From assembly GCA_011523545.1 (NCBI GenBank), contig WTGN01000027.1:1-64000 (forward strand): DNA of 64,000 nt. The letters are read 5' to 3'. The DNA is from Chloroflexota bacterium (GTDB lineage Bacteria > Chloroflexota > Anaerolineae > Aggregatilineales > Phototrophicaceae). A model generated the notes under the pieces. It saw nothing but the letters and a program-made list of their open reading frames with translations, did not search any database and had not been told where the DNA came from. Positions 17,869 to 27,181 of this stretch are shown here, piece after piece; position 1 is the first letter of the stretch; every line of letters starts with the position of its first letter. Both the position numbers and the translations under genes were made by a program.

Positions 17869-19011
17869 TTGCTTGAAATCCGCCCGCTGGCCAACCGGCG
17901 CGAATTTGAAGACTTCTTCAGTTTCCCCTGGCGCCATTATGCCGATGACGCCAATTGGGTGCCGCCGCTGCTTTCGATGCGCCGGCAACTGCTGGACAAG
18001 GCGAAGCACCCGGCCTGGAAATATATGGACGGCGAATACTACGCTGCCTGGCGCGCGGGAGAGATGGTCGGCACGGTCGCCGCTTTCATCAACCACGCGC
18101 ATAACCGCTATCACGACGAGAATATCGGCTTCTTTGGCTTGTTCGAATCGATCGACGATCCGACGGTCGCGGCTGGCTTGTTGGGCAAGGCCGCTGTATG
18201 GGTTCGCGCGCGCGGCGCTGACGCCATTCGCGGGCCGGCTAGTTTCACGACCAATGAAGAATGCGGCTTGCTCGTTGACAACTTCAGCCAGCCGGTGATT
18301 ATGATGCCTTACAATCCAGCGTATTATGCGTCGCTGGTGGAGGGCGCCGGCTTTGAAAAAGCGATGGACCTTCACTGCATCTATCAAGACCGCGTGACAA
18401 TCGAGTCCAGCAATACGCTTGAGCGATTGGAGCGGCTGGTGAAACGCGCATCCGAGCGCAGCGGCATCATGGTGCGCAGTATGATGGCGCGAGACAAAAC
18501 GGCGGAATTCCAGCGCTTCAGAGAGATTTACAACGCTGCCTGGGAGAAAAACTGGGGCTTCATCCCGATGAATGATGAAGAACTCGAGGCCTTGGTGAAG
18601 GACCTCGGTATGTTGGTCGAGCCGGATCTGGCCTTCTTCGCCGAAATCGATGGTGAGGCGATCGGCTTCGCGTTGACGATTCCCAACTTCAACGAGGCGC
18701 TGCGCCGCGCTTATCCGCGGCCCGGCATGCCCGAGCCGCTTACCATGGCCCAGGTCGCCTGGCACTGGAAGATACGGCGCACGATCCGTGGCGTGCGTAT
18801 GCCGCTGATGGGCGTCAAGCAAGAGCATCGCAACAAAGGCGTCGAACTGGCGATGCTGCTGGAAATCATGAAAGCCCTGCTGCCATCGCGTTACGACTAC
18901 CTCGATTCAGGCTGGATTCTGGAATCCAATCCGCTTGTCAAGATAAGCCTCAGTCTGGGTGGGCAGATCTACAAGACTCATCGCTTTTATCAGAAGGCGC
19001 TTCCGGTTTAG
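17869..19011 (+). CDS. GNAT-fold protein (YghO-like)
   Basis: A 380-residue protein with the layout of large two-part GNAT-like proteins: an N-terminal region (MLEIRPLANRREFEDFF, then WVPPLL), a central RGPASFTTNEECGLLVDNF segment, and a C-terminal GNAT core with MGVKQEHRNKGVELAMLLE (about 318-336), where RNKG resembles the acetyl-CoA pyrophosphate loop. The start is a TTG at 17869; an upstream ATG at 17847 hits a stop six codons later, and a GGGGA sits just before the TTG. Substrate unknown. Its stop overlaps by three bases the stop of the convergent solute-binding protein gene. Confidence 0.75.
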   Translation: MLEIRPLANRREFEDFFSFPWRHYADDANWVPPLLSMRRQLLDKAKHPAWKYMDGEYYAAWRAGEMVGTVAAFINHAHNRYHDENIGFFGLFESIDDPTVAAGLLGKAAVWVRARGADAIRGPASFTTNEECGLLVDNFSQPVIMMPYNPAYYASLVEGAGFEKAMDLHCIYQDRVTIESSNTLERLERLVKRASERSGIMVRSMMARDKTAEFQRFREIYNAAWEKNWGFIPMNDEELEALVKDLGMLVEPDLAFFAEIDGEAIGFALTIPNFNEALRRAYPRPGMPEPLTMAQVAWHWKIRRTIRGVRMPLMGVKQEHRNKGVELAMLLEIMKALLPSRYDYLDSGWILESNPLVKISLSLGGQIYKTHRFYQKALPV

Positions 19012-20282
19012 CGCTCGGATACTTGGCCCAAGGCTTGTCTTGTCGCTTCGGCGGCGCTGGCGTCGCCATGCAAGACTTGAATGAGCGCTTCCTGCATCAA
19101 GCGCGGCGCCGCCCCACCTTCATTCTCCGGCAGCGGCGAGGTGGCGTTGCCCAGCAGTTCGGCGAAAAACTGGCGATCGACCGCTTGAGGCAGGCTGGCA
19201 TTGAGGAGGGCCGGCTGCGAAGGCAGGTGATACAGCGCGCGGGCGAAACTGGCGTGGAAATCGGGCTCCATCATCCACTCCAGAAAACGGGCCGTCAGGT
19301 TCTGGCGGCTCAAATCCGGCGTGACCATCACCCAGAGCCAGCCATCGCGAATGGATCGCCCGCGTCCGCTCGCCGTAGGGACGCTGGCCGCCATTAAGGA
19401 TGGATTCTGCTGGTCGAGCATGGACAGATATTCGCTGGCGCTGAAAACCGCCAACTGCGCGCGCTCGGCGCGGTTGATGAAATCGGTCAGGTATGCGGCC
19501 GGGGACTGAAACGTGAGCACATCCGGCGCGACCAGCCCACGCCCGACGAGGTCTTCGTAGAAGCCCAGCACCGTGCCAAGCGCGGTTTCATCGATGCTCA
19601 TGGCGCCGTCGCTCGGGGTCAAGCCGCCGGCGGCCAGATATTGCAAATAGAATGTCTGGTTTAGCCCATTGGTGCGCGCGGCCGGGAACAAAAAGGCGGA
19701 GTCGCTGGCGAGGACATCGTCGAAACTGAGCCGGTATCCGCTGTTCTGCAGCGGCTGCGAATGGACGGCCAACAGCAGGTCAAACAAGTAGGGCAAGCCA
19801 TAAAGCGCGCTGCCCGTTTCCAGCGGAATCTGACCGAATACGAGCCCGTTGTCCAGGTCATTTATGAGCGAGGAGGGGAACAGAGTCTCCAGCGATTGCA
19901 GATAGCGGCGCGCCTGCGTTGGTGTGAACTCACGCCGGCGGATCAGTGCGACATCGGGCAGGGCGGCCGGCGCGATGTCTTTGCCAGCGCGGATGGTGGA
20001 CATAATGCCGCCGACCTTGCCGACATCTTTGATTCGAAACTCAATTTCGGCATCGTTGTTGCGGGAAAAGGCGGCGCTGTGCTCGCTCAACAATTGAAAG
20101 GCGTCGCCCGATTCAACCGATATCAGCGGCGCCGGCAGCCAAACTTGAAGCCTTGTGGGCGCCGCTTCTTCGTCCGGTGATGCCTCTTGCGCGCCCGCGC
20201 CGATGCCTGCGACAACCAGCAATACAAGGACAATCGCGCTCTTCGCCCAGCCTCTTGCCACAGCCAGTCTCCTGTCGTACAT
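19008..20282 (-). CDS. Extracellular solute-binding protein (orphan)
   Basis: Predicted secreted family 1-type substrate-binding protein, probably sugar-like. The start is placed at the ATG at 20282, which puts a signal peptide (MYDRRLAVARG then a hydrophobic run to about residue 31) at the N-terminus; the upstream extension looks non-coding. The mature part has a binding-protein pattern: LQVWLPAPLIS, DVALIRRREF, LYGLPYLFDLLLAVHSQ (hinge-like) and FLEWMMEPDFHASFARAL near the end. No permease or ATPase gene lies nearby, so either it works with components elsewhere or it has another sensing role. Confidence 0.75.
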   Translation of the reverse strand: MYDRRLAVARGWAKSAIVLVLLVVAGIGAGAQEASPDEEAAPTRLQVWLPAPLISVESGDAFQLLSEHSAAFSRNNDAEIEFRIKDVGKVGGIMSTIRAGKDIAPAALPDVALIRRREFTPTQARRYLQSLETLFPSSLINDLDNGLVFGQIPLETGSALYGLPYLFDLLLAVHSQPLQNSGYRLSFDDVLASDSAFLFPAARTNGLNQTFYLQYLAAGGLTPSDGAMSIDETALGTVLGFYEDLVGRGLVAPDVLTFQSPAAYLTDFINRAERAQLAVFSASEYLSMLDQQNPSLMAASVPTASGRGRSIRDGWLWVMVTPDLSRQNLTARFLEWMMEPDFHASFARALYHLPSQPALLNASLPQAVDRQFFAELLGNATSPLPENEGGAAPRLMQEALIQVLHGDASAAEATRQALGQVSER

Positions 20283-20290
20283 CGGCTGCT

Positions 20291-20818
20291 TCACCGTGAG
20301 AATATCTCCATCACGTCTTCCGGATTCCGCGCGAGCGAGATCATGCCATGATATCCGTCCGCCAGATACGGGCTTTCTTCCAGGATAGAGATGACATCCG
20401 CCCACATGCGTCCGTAACAGACGAAGGGCAGGCGCTTTACGCCGCCGACGCGCATCAGTTCCCAGGTTTCAGCGATCTCGTGCAGGGTGCCGATGCCGCC
20501 GGGCATCGCCAAATAGCCATCGGCGTTTTCCACCATGTGCAGCAGCCGATCGCGCAGATCCGCGTAGTTGACAATCTCATCAAGGTAGCTGTTTGGCTTG
20601 ACATTGAATTGCAAGCCAATCTGATCCGTGGTCACGCCGATGACATGCCCGCCGGCCTGGCGCGCGCCTTTGCTCACCGCCTCCATGACGCCGAAGTAGC
20701 CGCCGCTCATGACGGTGTAGCCGGCTCGGGCAAGACCGCTCCCAATTGTCAGCGCGTCTCGATAGACGGCGTCACTCGCTTGCACCTGGGAACTGCCGTA
20801 AACGGTGATTGTCTTCAT
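20291..20818 (-). CDS. LOG family (TIGR00730-like) nucleotide-binding protein
   Basis: Rossmann-fold protein of the 'Lonely guy' group; relatives hydrolyse nucleoside 5'-monophosphates to base and ribose 5-phosphate. The key motifs are MSGGYFGVMEAVSKGA and AMPGGIGTLHEIAETW (the PGGxGTxxE signature). I choose the ATG at 20818 (MKTITVYGSS) because it starts the first beta strand and because a TATACT hexamer at 20857-20862 would place transcription start just before it; an ATG at 20854 would lie on that hexamer. It ends only eight bases upstream of the solute-binding gene start on the same strand. Confidence 0.85.
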   Translation of the reverse strand: MKTITVYGSSQVQASDAVYRDALTIGSGLARAGYTVMSGGYFGVMEAVSKGARQAGGHVIGVTTDQIGLQFNVKPNSYLDEIVNYADLRDRLLHMVENADGYLAMPGGIGTLHEIAETWELMRVGGVKRLPFVCYGRMWADVISILEESPYLADGYHGMISLARNPEDVMEIFSR

Positions 20819-21137
20819 CGGCGCTCGTCTGAAACTATCGTTCCGGTCAGGCATCGAGTATAGCAGACATCGCCCGGCGTTCTATGAGCGGTTTCACCAA
20901 GCCGAGCGGACACAGCTCCAGCCATGTGACGTTAGGAATAGAAGCGCGTCCGCTCAATTATGGCCGGCAAAGTGCAATTTGTGGCTGTATCTGCTAACAT
21001 GAGAGTAGGCTGGAACTGGAGTTGACATGATTTTCGCCTTGTGGCTTAGACGTGATACCCCGATTTTTGGGGGACGAGAAGTCGGTGATTTCTAAGCTAT
21101 ACTGGCAATTCGTACGATACGACGAATGGGAGACACG
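20819..21137. other. Divergent intergenic region
   Basis: Between the LOG gene (minus) and a secreted protein gene (plus). It holds TATACT on the minus strand at 20857-20862 and TATACT on the plus strand at 21098-21103, without good -35 partners; a TTGACA at 21022-21027 has only a weak -10 downstream. Nothing else is seen. Confidence 0.5.
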
Positions 21138-22166
21138 ATGATACGACAATGCATGATGCTAATCGCTCTGATCTTGCTGCTCATGCCGGCGGCTGGCGCG
21201 TTTGCGGATTCGACGGGCGGCGTTTTCTGTGGCGACCTGGCCGAGGCCGATTGCCAGATTCTGCTCGACAATGACGCCGCAATGGATGAAGTCCGTAGCG
21301 TTGGATTCACCGCGCGCTTTGCATTTGATATGGGCGGCGACGGCATAGACGCGCTTTTTCACATGAGTGGCGCGGGCAGCGGGCGTCTGGCCTTTGATCC
21401 AGCCGCCGCCGCGGCGCTCGAAGAGCCGGAGGCCTACGCCGACCTCGAAGGCGCGGCCGCGCTGATGGAAGCGTTTTTCGCCTCAACGGCTGCGGAGTTG
21501 ACGTTTGACGTCAGCGGCGCAACGACAGAAGAGGACTTTGCGCTGCAACTCAACATGATAATGCAGGATGGCGTGATCCTCCTCGACGGCGCGTCCCTGG
21601 AAGCGCTGATGGGCGAATCGATGGGTGAACTGGAGTGGCTTGGCTTCGATACGGAAGGCATCTTCGACGATATCTTTGCGGATGCCGGCGTGAATGCGGA
21701 CAGCCTGGCAACGCTTACTGCTATGGAAGAGGCTGAAGCGGAATTCACGACAATTGAACGCCTGGCCGATGACGTTGTCAATGGCGTGCCGGTGGCTGTG
21801 TTTCAGTCCAGCGTGGATCTAAACGCCATCTTGTCCGGAATGACGGTCGAAGATCTCATTGCTGAGGCGCGGCCCAATCAGCTGGGAGATGTGGACACAG
21901 CCTTCGCGCTGATGCAGGGCCTTGACGTCAAGAAATTCTCAACCCGGCAGTACATCGGGATAGACGACCTCTACACACATTGGGTAGACATGTCGATGGA
22001 CGTCGCTTTGTCTGGCGAGGCGCTGGGCATGGAAAGCCTCGACATGTGGATAACCATGTCATTCGGCATGAATCTGGCTGACTTCAATGAGACTTTCGAC
22101 GTGTCGATTCCAGAAGACGCCTTCGTATTGCCCCTGGCGATGTTGGCGCAGATGGGCAGCCAGTAG
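21138..22166 (+). CDS. Secreted acidic protein of unknown function
   Basis: A 342-residue protein with a clear signal peptide (MIRQCMMLIALILLLMPAAG then AFA) and a very acidic mature part rich in Asp, Glu, Ala and Met. Alternating strand-like segments (ELTFDVSG, FALQLNMIMQDGVILLDG, VPVAVFQSSVDL, WVDMSMDVALSG) suggest an antiparallel sheet of the kind seen in LppX/LprG-like or DUF6612-like lipid-binding proteins, but I cannot assign a family. The ATG at 21138 is preferred over 21126 because GGGAG lies five bases before it. Two Cys (about 31 and 39) could form a disulfide. No operon partner. Confidence 0.7.
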   Translation: MIRQCMMLIALILLLMPAAGAFADSTGGVFCGDLAEADCQILLDNDAAMDEVRSVGFTARFAFDMGGDGIDALFHMSGAGSGRLAFDPAAAAALEEPEAYADLEGAAALMEAFFASTAAELTFDVSGATTEEDFALQLNMIMQDGVILLDGASLEALMGESMGELEWLGFDTEGIFDDIFADAGVNADSLATLTAMEEAEAEFTTIERLADDVVNGVPVAVFQSSVDLNAILSGMTVEDLIAEARPNQLGDVDTAFALMQGLDVKKFSTRQYIGIDDLYTHWVDMSMDVALSGEALGMESLDMWITMSFGMNLADFNETFDVSIPEDAFVLPLAMLAQMGSQ

Positions 22167-22231
22167 CGCGTACATGCGGCGGACGGGTGGAGCGCTGCCC
22201 GTCCGTCCGATATCAATCTGCCATGTAAAGA

Positions 22232-22319
<88 letters not shown>

Positions 22320-22332
22320 CGAGCGGACCCCA

Positions 22333-22360
22333 AGTATACACATGCGAGCGCGAAATTGAA
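22333..22360 (-). promoter_or_regulatory. Promoter of tRNA-Ser
   Basis: Minus strand TATACT (22333-22338) preceded by TTCAAT (22355-22360) with a 16-base spacer; it ends 13 bases before the tRNA 5' end, the same distance as for tRNA-Asn. Confidence 0.6.
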
Positions 22361-22380
22361 CAGCGGCAAGGCGCGCTTTA

Positions 22381-22854
22381 TTATTGATCTGCGTCTGCGC
22401 GCAGACGCTTGAAGAAGTCGCGAATCAGGTCGGCGGCCTCGTCGGCGTAGAGACCGCTGTCGACATGCAGCCGATGGTTGAGCCGGTGATGCCGCGTCAG
22501 GTCAAAGACGCTGCCGGCCGCGCCCGCTTTTGGGTCCCGCGCTGCGTAGACCAGCCGCGGCAGACGCGCCAAGACCATCGCCCCGGCGCACATGGCGCAT
22601 GGCTCCAGCGTGCAATAGAGCGTCACCTCGTCCAGCCGCCAGCTGCCCAGCGCCGCCGCCGCCTCGCGAATGGCGATCATTTCGGCGTGGGCGGTGGGGT
22701 CCTTGTCGGCTTCGCGCCGGTTGCGGCCGCGGCCGATGATTTTGCCTTGACGCACTGCCAGAGCGCCGATCGGCACGTCCTTGCTGTCCCGGGCGCGCTC
22801 GGCTTGGTCCAGCGCCAGGCGCATCCATTTCCGATCTTCCTCCGAGATTGGCAT
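22381..22854 (-). CDS. tadA: tRNA-specific adenosine deaminase
   Basis: Converts A34 to inosine in tRNA-Arg(ACG). Zinc and catalytic residues are present: HAEM (His and proton-shuttle Glu) at about 56-59 and PCAMCAGA at about 86-93. Its 157-residue length is standard. It begins two bases after the stop of the upstream 177-residue gene, so the pair is very likely one transcript. Confidence 0.95.
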   Translation of the reverse strand: MPISEEDRKWMRLALDQAERARDSKDVPIGALAVRQGKIIGRGRNRREADKDPTAHAEMIAIREAAAALGSWRLDEVTLYCTLEPCAMCAGAMVLARLPRLVYAARDPKAGAAGSVFDLTRHHRLNHRLHVDSGLYADEAADLIRDFFKRLRADADQ

Positions 22855-22856
22855 CG

Positions 22857-23390
22857 TCAGAACAGATCCATCTGCTGCGGCGCGTCGGGGTCGGGTTGTT
22901 CAGCGTCCTCATCATCGGAGAGGTCGGCTGCGGCGCCCGCTTCACGCAGGCTTTCGTCGGCGGCGACGCTGTCTTCGAATGTGACAGGTTCGCTGTCGTC
23001 GTCGATTCCGGCGATGGTTGCCGCGGGGAAAACCGTCTCGGCGCCTTGGGTTTCTTCTTCGGGCTCCAGCGCAATGGGTTGGCCGTCGGCGTCGTGCCTC
23101 GCATCGTCAACTGTCACGCACTGCGGGCAGAGGCATTCAGCGGGATGCGCCTGCGTCAGTTTGCCGGCGTCGAGGATCTGCTGGTCAGCGACGAATCCGT
23201 CGCCGACCTGGTCAACACGCATCGTCGCTTCGATCCGCAATTGGGTCAGTTCATCTTCGCGAAAGCCGACATTTTGCAGGACCGCGGTCAGAGAGGACAA
23301 GGTGATATGATCCTGCTCGCGAATGACGTGTTTGTATTGTTCGCGCAAGCTGCGCAGCCACTCTTCGTGAAAGACGCTTCGCTGATCCAT
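22857..23390 (-). CDS. Unknown protein with C-terminal beta-clamp-like motif
   Basis: A 177-residue protein I do not recognise. Residues 1-80 look helical and folded; CLCPQC at 86-91 gives three Cys that could bind zinc, with a His at 82; residues 95-170 are acidic and probably disordered; the last six residues are QQMDLF, which fits the beta sliding clamp binding consensus (Qxx(L/M)xF family, compare QLSLF-type tails). It is directly upstream of tadA and could share its message. A link to replication or repair is inference from the tail only. Confidence 0.7.
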   Translation of the reverse strand: MDQRSVFHEEWLRSLREQYKHVIREQDHITLSSLTAVLQNVGFREDELTQLRIEATMRVDQVGDGFVADQQILDAGKLTQAHPAECLCPQCVTVDDARHDADGQPIALEPEEETQGAETVFPAATIAGIDDDSEPVTFEDSVAADESLREAGAAADLSDDEDAEQPDPDAPQQMDLF

Positions 23391-23448
23391 AAGCCTGAAC
23401 CTGTCAGATCAAATTATTGTTGGCCGGGCGCCCGCCGCAGATTTACGC

Positions 23449-24963
23449 TCACTGCTGATTCTGCTGATCGGGATGGCGCTGATAGAGCCGCGTGATATGC
23501 AGCAGCGTGTCTCTGCCCGGGTTGTCAAGGTCGCGCTCCTGAATGCGCCAGGTCCAGTTGCCCGTCGATACGCCCGGCGTATTCATGCGCGCTCCGCTGC
23601 CCAAGCCCAGCACATCTTGCATCGGCATGACAAAATCCGCGGCGGCGGAGCGCATGCCAACCCGCGCCAGCGTCCAGACGATATCTTGTATGTCTTGCCC
23701 GAGGTAATCCTTGACGAAGGCGCGCGTTCGCTCATCGACTTCATTCTCCCACCAGCCGCGCGTCGTGTTGTTGTCATGGGTGCCGGTATAAACGATGCAA
23801 TAAACGGGATGGTTATGGGGCAGGAAGGGATTGGCGGGGTCGCTCCAGGCGAAGTGCAGCACTTTCATGCCGGGCAGCCCGAAGTCATCGCGCAGCTTTT
23901 CCACCGCGGGCGTTATCACACCGAGGTCTTCCGCGATGATCGGCAAGTCACCCAAGGCGGCCTTTATCGCCTGAAACAAGGGCGCGCCAGGGCCTTCTAC
24001 CCAGCGCCCCTTGATGGCGGTTGGCTCGCTCGCCGGGATCTCCCAATAAGCTTCAAAGCCGCGAAAATGGTCGATGCGTATGCTATCCACCAGCCTCAGC
24101 AGCGCCCGGATGCGTTCGATCCACCAGTGATAGCCGCCCGCTTTTTTCACCGCCCAGCGATAGAGCGGGTTGCCCCAGCGCTGGCCTGTCGGGCTGAAAT
24201 AATCGGGCGGCACGCCGGCGATGACTGTCGGTTGCCCGGCTTCATCCAGGCTGTATTCATGCTGGTGCGCCCATACATCGGCGCTGTCATGAGCGACGAA
24301 GATCGGCAGGTCGCCGATAAGCCGGATGCCTTTGACTTGCGCATGATTTCTCAAAGACGCCCATTGCCGCTGGAAGAGCCATTGACGAAAGCGCTCCAGG
24401 TCCATTTGATCGGCGGATGCCTCACGTGCGCTCGCGAGCGCCGCCGGGTCACGCCGCCGCAAATCAGCCTCCCATTCAGTCCAGGAACGCAGCTTGTGCC
24501 CGCGTTTCAAGGCGATGAACAGGGCAAAATCATCAAGCCAGAATTTATTCTCGCTGACAAATGATTCAAAGTCCCGCTTGAGCGCGGTCTCGGCATCGGC
24601 CCGGAAGCGGCGATACGCCAGCGCCAGCTTCTGATTGTGATAAGGGATGATCCAGCCATAGTCTACGCGAGCGCTCGGAAATGGCGGTGTATCGGCGAGG
24701 TCGCTCTTTCGCAGAAGACCCTCTTCAACCAGCCGGTCGAGACTGATCAAATTGCTGTTGCCAGCGAAGGCGGACAGCGTCTGATATGGCGAATCGCCGT
24801 AGCTCGTCGGTCCCAGCGGCAGCACCTGCCAGATTGACTGGCCATGCGCCGCCAGCCAGTCGACAAAGCGATAGGCGCCGGCGCCCAAATCGCCGATGCC
24901 GTATCTGCCCGGCAGCGAAGTCGGATGAAGCAAGATGCCGCTTGAGCGCTTGGTCCCGGTCAC
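23449..24963 (-). CDS. malQ: 4-alpha-glucanotransferase
   Basis: Amylomaltase that transfers alpha-1,4-glucan segments in glycogen and maltodextrin metabolism (GH77). N-terminal RSSGILLHPTSLPGRYGIGD is characteristic, as are WRGN-like WGNPLYRW, the nucleophile region RIDHFRGFEAYWEIP, IIAEDLGVITP (acid/base Glu) and YTGTHDNNTTRGWW. At 504 residues it is normal length. The start is GTG. It lies 35 bases after hisS on the same strand. No glycogen genes are adjacent. Confidence 0.96.
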   Translation of the reverse strand: MTGTKRSSGILLHPTSLPGRYGIGDLGAGAYRFVDWLAAHGQSIWQVLPLGPTSYGDSPYQTLSAFAGNSNLISLDRLVEEGLLRKSDLADTPPFPSARVDYGWIIPYHNQKLALAYRRFRADAETALKRDFESFVSENKFWLDDFALFIALKRGHKLRSWTEWEADLRRRDPAALASAREASADQMDLERFRQWLFQRQWASLRNHAQVKGIRLIGDLPIFVAHDSADVWAHQHEYSLDEAGQPTVIAGVPPDYFSPTGQRWGNPLYRWAVKKAGGYHWWIERIRALLRLVDSIRIDHFRGFEAYWEIPASEPTAIKGRWVEGPGAPLFQAIKAALGDLPIIAEDLGVITPAVEKLRDDFGLPGMKVLHFAWSDPANPFLPHNHPVYCIVYTGTHDNNTTRGWWENEVDERTRAFVKDYLGQDIQDIVWTLARVGMRSAAADFVMPMQDVLGLGSGARMNTPGVSTGNWTWRIQERDLDNPGRDTLLHITRLYQRHPDQQNQQ

Positions 24964-24998
24964 CTTTGTGGCCTTGTAATTGGCGGGCTATTCAAAGC

Positions 24999-26327
24999 TC
25001 AACAATTCGAAAGGAATTCGCCGACAGCCCTTGCCAGCCCAGCCTCCGGGACTGTCGCTTCGCTGCCATCGCGCAGGCGCCGCAGCTTGACGACGCCAGC
25101 CGCAATCTCGTCGGGACCAACGATGACGACGATGGGTATGCCTTTCTTGTCGGCGTGGGCGAGCTGCCGCCCCAACTTGCGCCGCCCCAGATAGACCTCC
25201 GTGTTGATCCCCGCCGCGCGCAGTTGCCCCCCGATGCGTGTTGATGCGCGCCGCGTCTCTTCGCTGAAGACTGTCACCAGCGCCTGCACAAGCGTGCCGC
25301 CAAGGTGCGGCGGATACAGGTCCAGCTCGTCCATCAAATCAATGATGCGCTCGATGCCGAAAGAGGTGCCAGTCGTCGGCAGGCTTTGGCGGCGGAACAT
25401 GCCGATCAGGTTATCGTAGCGCCCGCCGCCGCTGATGCTGCCCAGGTTCGGCTGGGATATGACGGTCTCGAATATGGGGCCGGTGTAATAACCGAGCCCG
25501 CGCACCATGGTAAAGTCAAAGTCATAGTGCTCGTCAGCGATGGACGCGTCCGCCAGCAGCTCGGCCAGTTCGCGCAATTCCGCCAGGCCATTGTCGCCGC
25601 CGCCGATCGTCTTCGCAGCCCGATCCAGGCTGTCGCCGCCCGGCTCCCTGGACTGTATCAAGTCCATCATGCGGCTGACCGCGGCCGCGTCGATCCCGCG
25701 TTCGATCAGCTCTTTCTGCACGCCCTCAGCGCCGATTTTGTCGAATTTGTCGACGCTGCGATAAAGATCGGCCAGTTTATCTTGGGGGACTCCCGAATAT
25801 TCGCCTATCGCGGTCAGCAGCTTGCGATGGTTAATCTTGATGATGAACTGCGGGAAACCCAGGCGCTTGAGAATCTCATGCATCATGATGATGATTTCGG
25901 CATCGGCGCTCATGCTCGCGGCGCCAACGATATCGGCATCGCATTGCCAGAACTCGCGATAGCGCCCGCGCTGTGGCCGTTCCCCGCGGAAGACCGGCGC
26001 GATGTGATAGCGTTTGAAGGGCAGGTTGAGCTGGCTCTCGTATTGACCGACCAGGCGCGCCAGCGGCACCGTCAGGTCGTAACGCATCGCCAGCGGGTCC
26101 TTCGCGCTGCGTCCGTGCTGCGCCGTGAAGATCAGCTGCTCGGCGTCCTCGCCGTATTTGCCGAAGAGCGTCTCATGCAGCTCGAGGATCGGCGTATCAA
26201 TCGGTTCGAAGCCGAAAAGATGGAATACCTCCCGGATGCGGTCAAGCGCGTAACTGCGGCGCAGCATCGTCTCGGGCAAAAAATCGCGAAAGCCCTTGGG
26301 CGTACGCGGCGCGATGACTCGGCTCAT
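24999..26327 (-). CDS. hisS: Histidyl-tRNA synthetase
   Basis: Class II synthetase that charges tRNA-His. Motifs: PKGFRDFLPE at the start, RYDLTVPLARLV (motif 2 region, RAE-like), RPQRGRYREFWQCDADIVG, the histidine-specific GLGYYTGPIFE, SGGRYDNLIG and motif 3 TGTSFGIERI; the C-terminal anticodon domain starts near 335 (VQALVTVFSE). 442 residues, typical. A GAGAG SD lies before the ATG. No T-box could be made out in the 126-base leader, which instead contains a palindrome. Confidence 0.96.
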   Translation of the reverse strand: MSRVIAPRTPKGFRDFLPETMLRRSYALDRIREVFHLFGFEPIDTPILELHETLFGKYGEDAEQLIFTAQHGRSAKDPLAMRYDLTVPLARLVGQYESQLNLPFKRYHIAPVFRGERPQRGRYREFWQCDADIVGAASMSADAEIIIMMHEILKRLGFPQFIIKINHRKLLTAIGEYSGVPQDKLADLYRSVDKFDKIGAEGVQKELIERGIDAAAVSRMMDLIQSREPGGDSLDRAAKTIGGGDNGLAELRELAELLADASIADEHYDFDFTMVRGLGYYTGPIFETVISQPNLGSISGGGRYDNLIGMFRRQSLPTTGTSFGIERIIDLMDELDLYPPHLGGTLVQALVTVFSEETRRASTRIGGQLRAAGINTEVYLGRRKLGRQLAHADKKGIPIVVIVGPDEIAAGVVKLRRLRDGSEATVPEAGLARAVGEFLSNC

Positions 26328-26401
26328 CGTCTCTCCTGTACTGGCCGATCAGAATTATGAAGGTCCGGCGCCAACTTAGCGCTGCGACAACCGGACTGCG
26401 A

Positions 26402-26429
26402 GCGGGCGATCCTTGCCGGCATCGCCCGC
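26402..26429. repeat. GGGCGA-type palindrome between DinB-like gene and hisS
   Basis: Perfect nine-base inverted repeat GCGGGCGAT / ATCGCCCGC with a ten-base loop. It shares the GGGCGA core with the other palindromes. No T-run follows on either strand, so it is not a typical terminator. Confidence 0.55.
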
Positions 26430-26453
26430 CCCTCACACAACTTTAGCGGCAAG

Positions 26454-27047
26454 TCAAACCGCCGCGCGCGCTGCCAGCGCCTGACGCTTGACTTCTTCGA
26501 TTTGGGCGTAGTGCCCAACTTCGTGGGAGAGGCCAAATAGAAAGGCGGCCGGCGCATTCATCTCGCCGAATTTGGCCGTGAAGCGCTCCGATACATCGCG
26601 GCAGGTATCGAGCAGTGGCGCATCGGGCCAGGTTGCCAGGTAGGCATTGCGCATGCGCCGGCTCTCTTCCAGCCGCTGGCGGGCATGGGCGACGGTACTG
26701 ATATCGCGCCAGGGCGTTTCATAACGCGGGCGTTCGGAGGCCGGCACGCCGCGCGCCAGGAGCGAGCTCAATGCCGCGCCTTCTTCCGAACTGGCGGTGA
26801 CATGCGCGATGAGATGGCCAAAGGTCCAGCCGATATGCTCTTCGCCTTCGACAGCAAAGGGATCGTCCGCCTCCGGGTCTTCCGGCTCGAAGGCGACATC
26901 GGCGTCATTGAGCCCGTCGAGCAGGCTGAGCAGGAAATCGACGCTCTCGTCGCTGAGCCGTTTCAAGGCTTCCGGGCCGATGTTTTCCCGCGCTGCATAT
27001 TCGAGATAGGTCAGGGCGCCGTCGCGCATAGGTGAAAAGTCGATCAT
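26454..27047 (-). CDS. DinB-like (DUF664-type) protein
   Basis: A 197-residue four-helix-bundle protein resembling DinB/YfiT-type putative metal-dependent enzymes. Seen: HIGWTFGHLIAHVTASSEEGAAL (about 90-112) and LFGLSHEVGHYAQIEEVKRQAL near the C-terminus, whose His residues could form the usual three-His metal site. The ATG at 27047 has a strong SD (AGGAGAG), so longer upstream readings are rejected. Function unknown; relatives act on thiol adducts. hisS follows on the same strand. Confidence 0.82.
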   Translation of the reverse strand: MIDFSPMRDGALTYLEYAARENIGPEALKRLSDESVDFLLSLLDGLNDADVAFEPEDPEADDPFAVEGEEHIGWTFGHLIAHVTASSEEGAALSSLLARGVPASERPRYETPWRDISTVAHARQRLEESRRMRNAYLATWPDAPLLDTCRDVSERFTAKFGEMNAPAAFLFGLSHEVGHYAQIEEVKRQALAARAAV

Positions 27048-27181
27048 GAAAGTCTCTCCTGATGGTCTGTGGCTTCTCATTCTACTGACTGCTGCAAATT
27101 CGACAACCTTACATGCTGGCGGCGGTCTGCGCCTCCTTTCTTTGGCTCGTGAGCGTTTTTGCCCTGTCCCGGCAAGCTCGG

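Noticed and set aside
26328..26453. T-box leader for hisS
   Set aside because: No T-box core sequence or specifier loop could be recognised; the palindrome there fits the repeat family instead.
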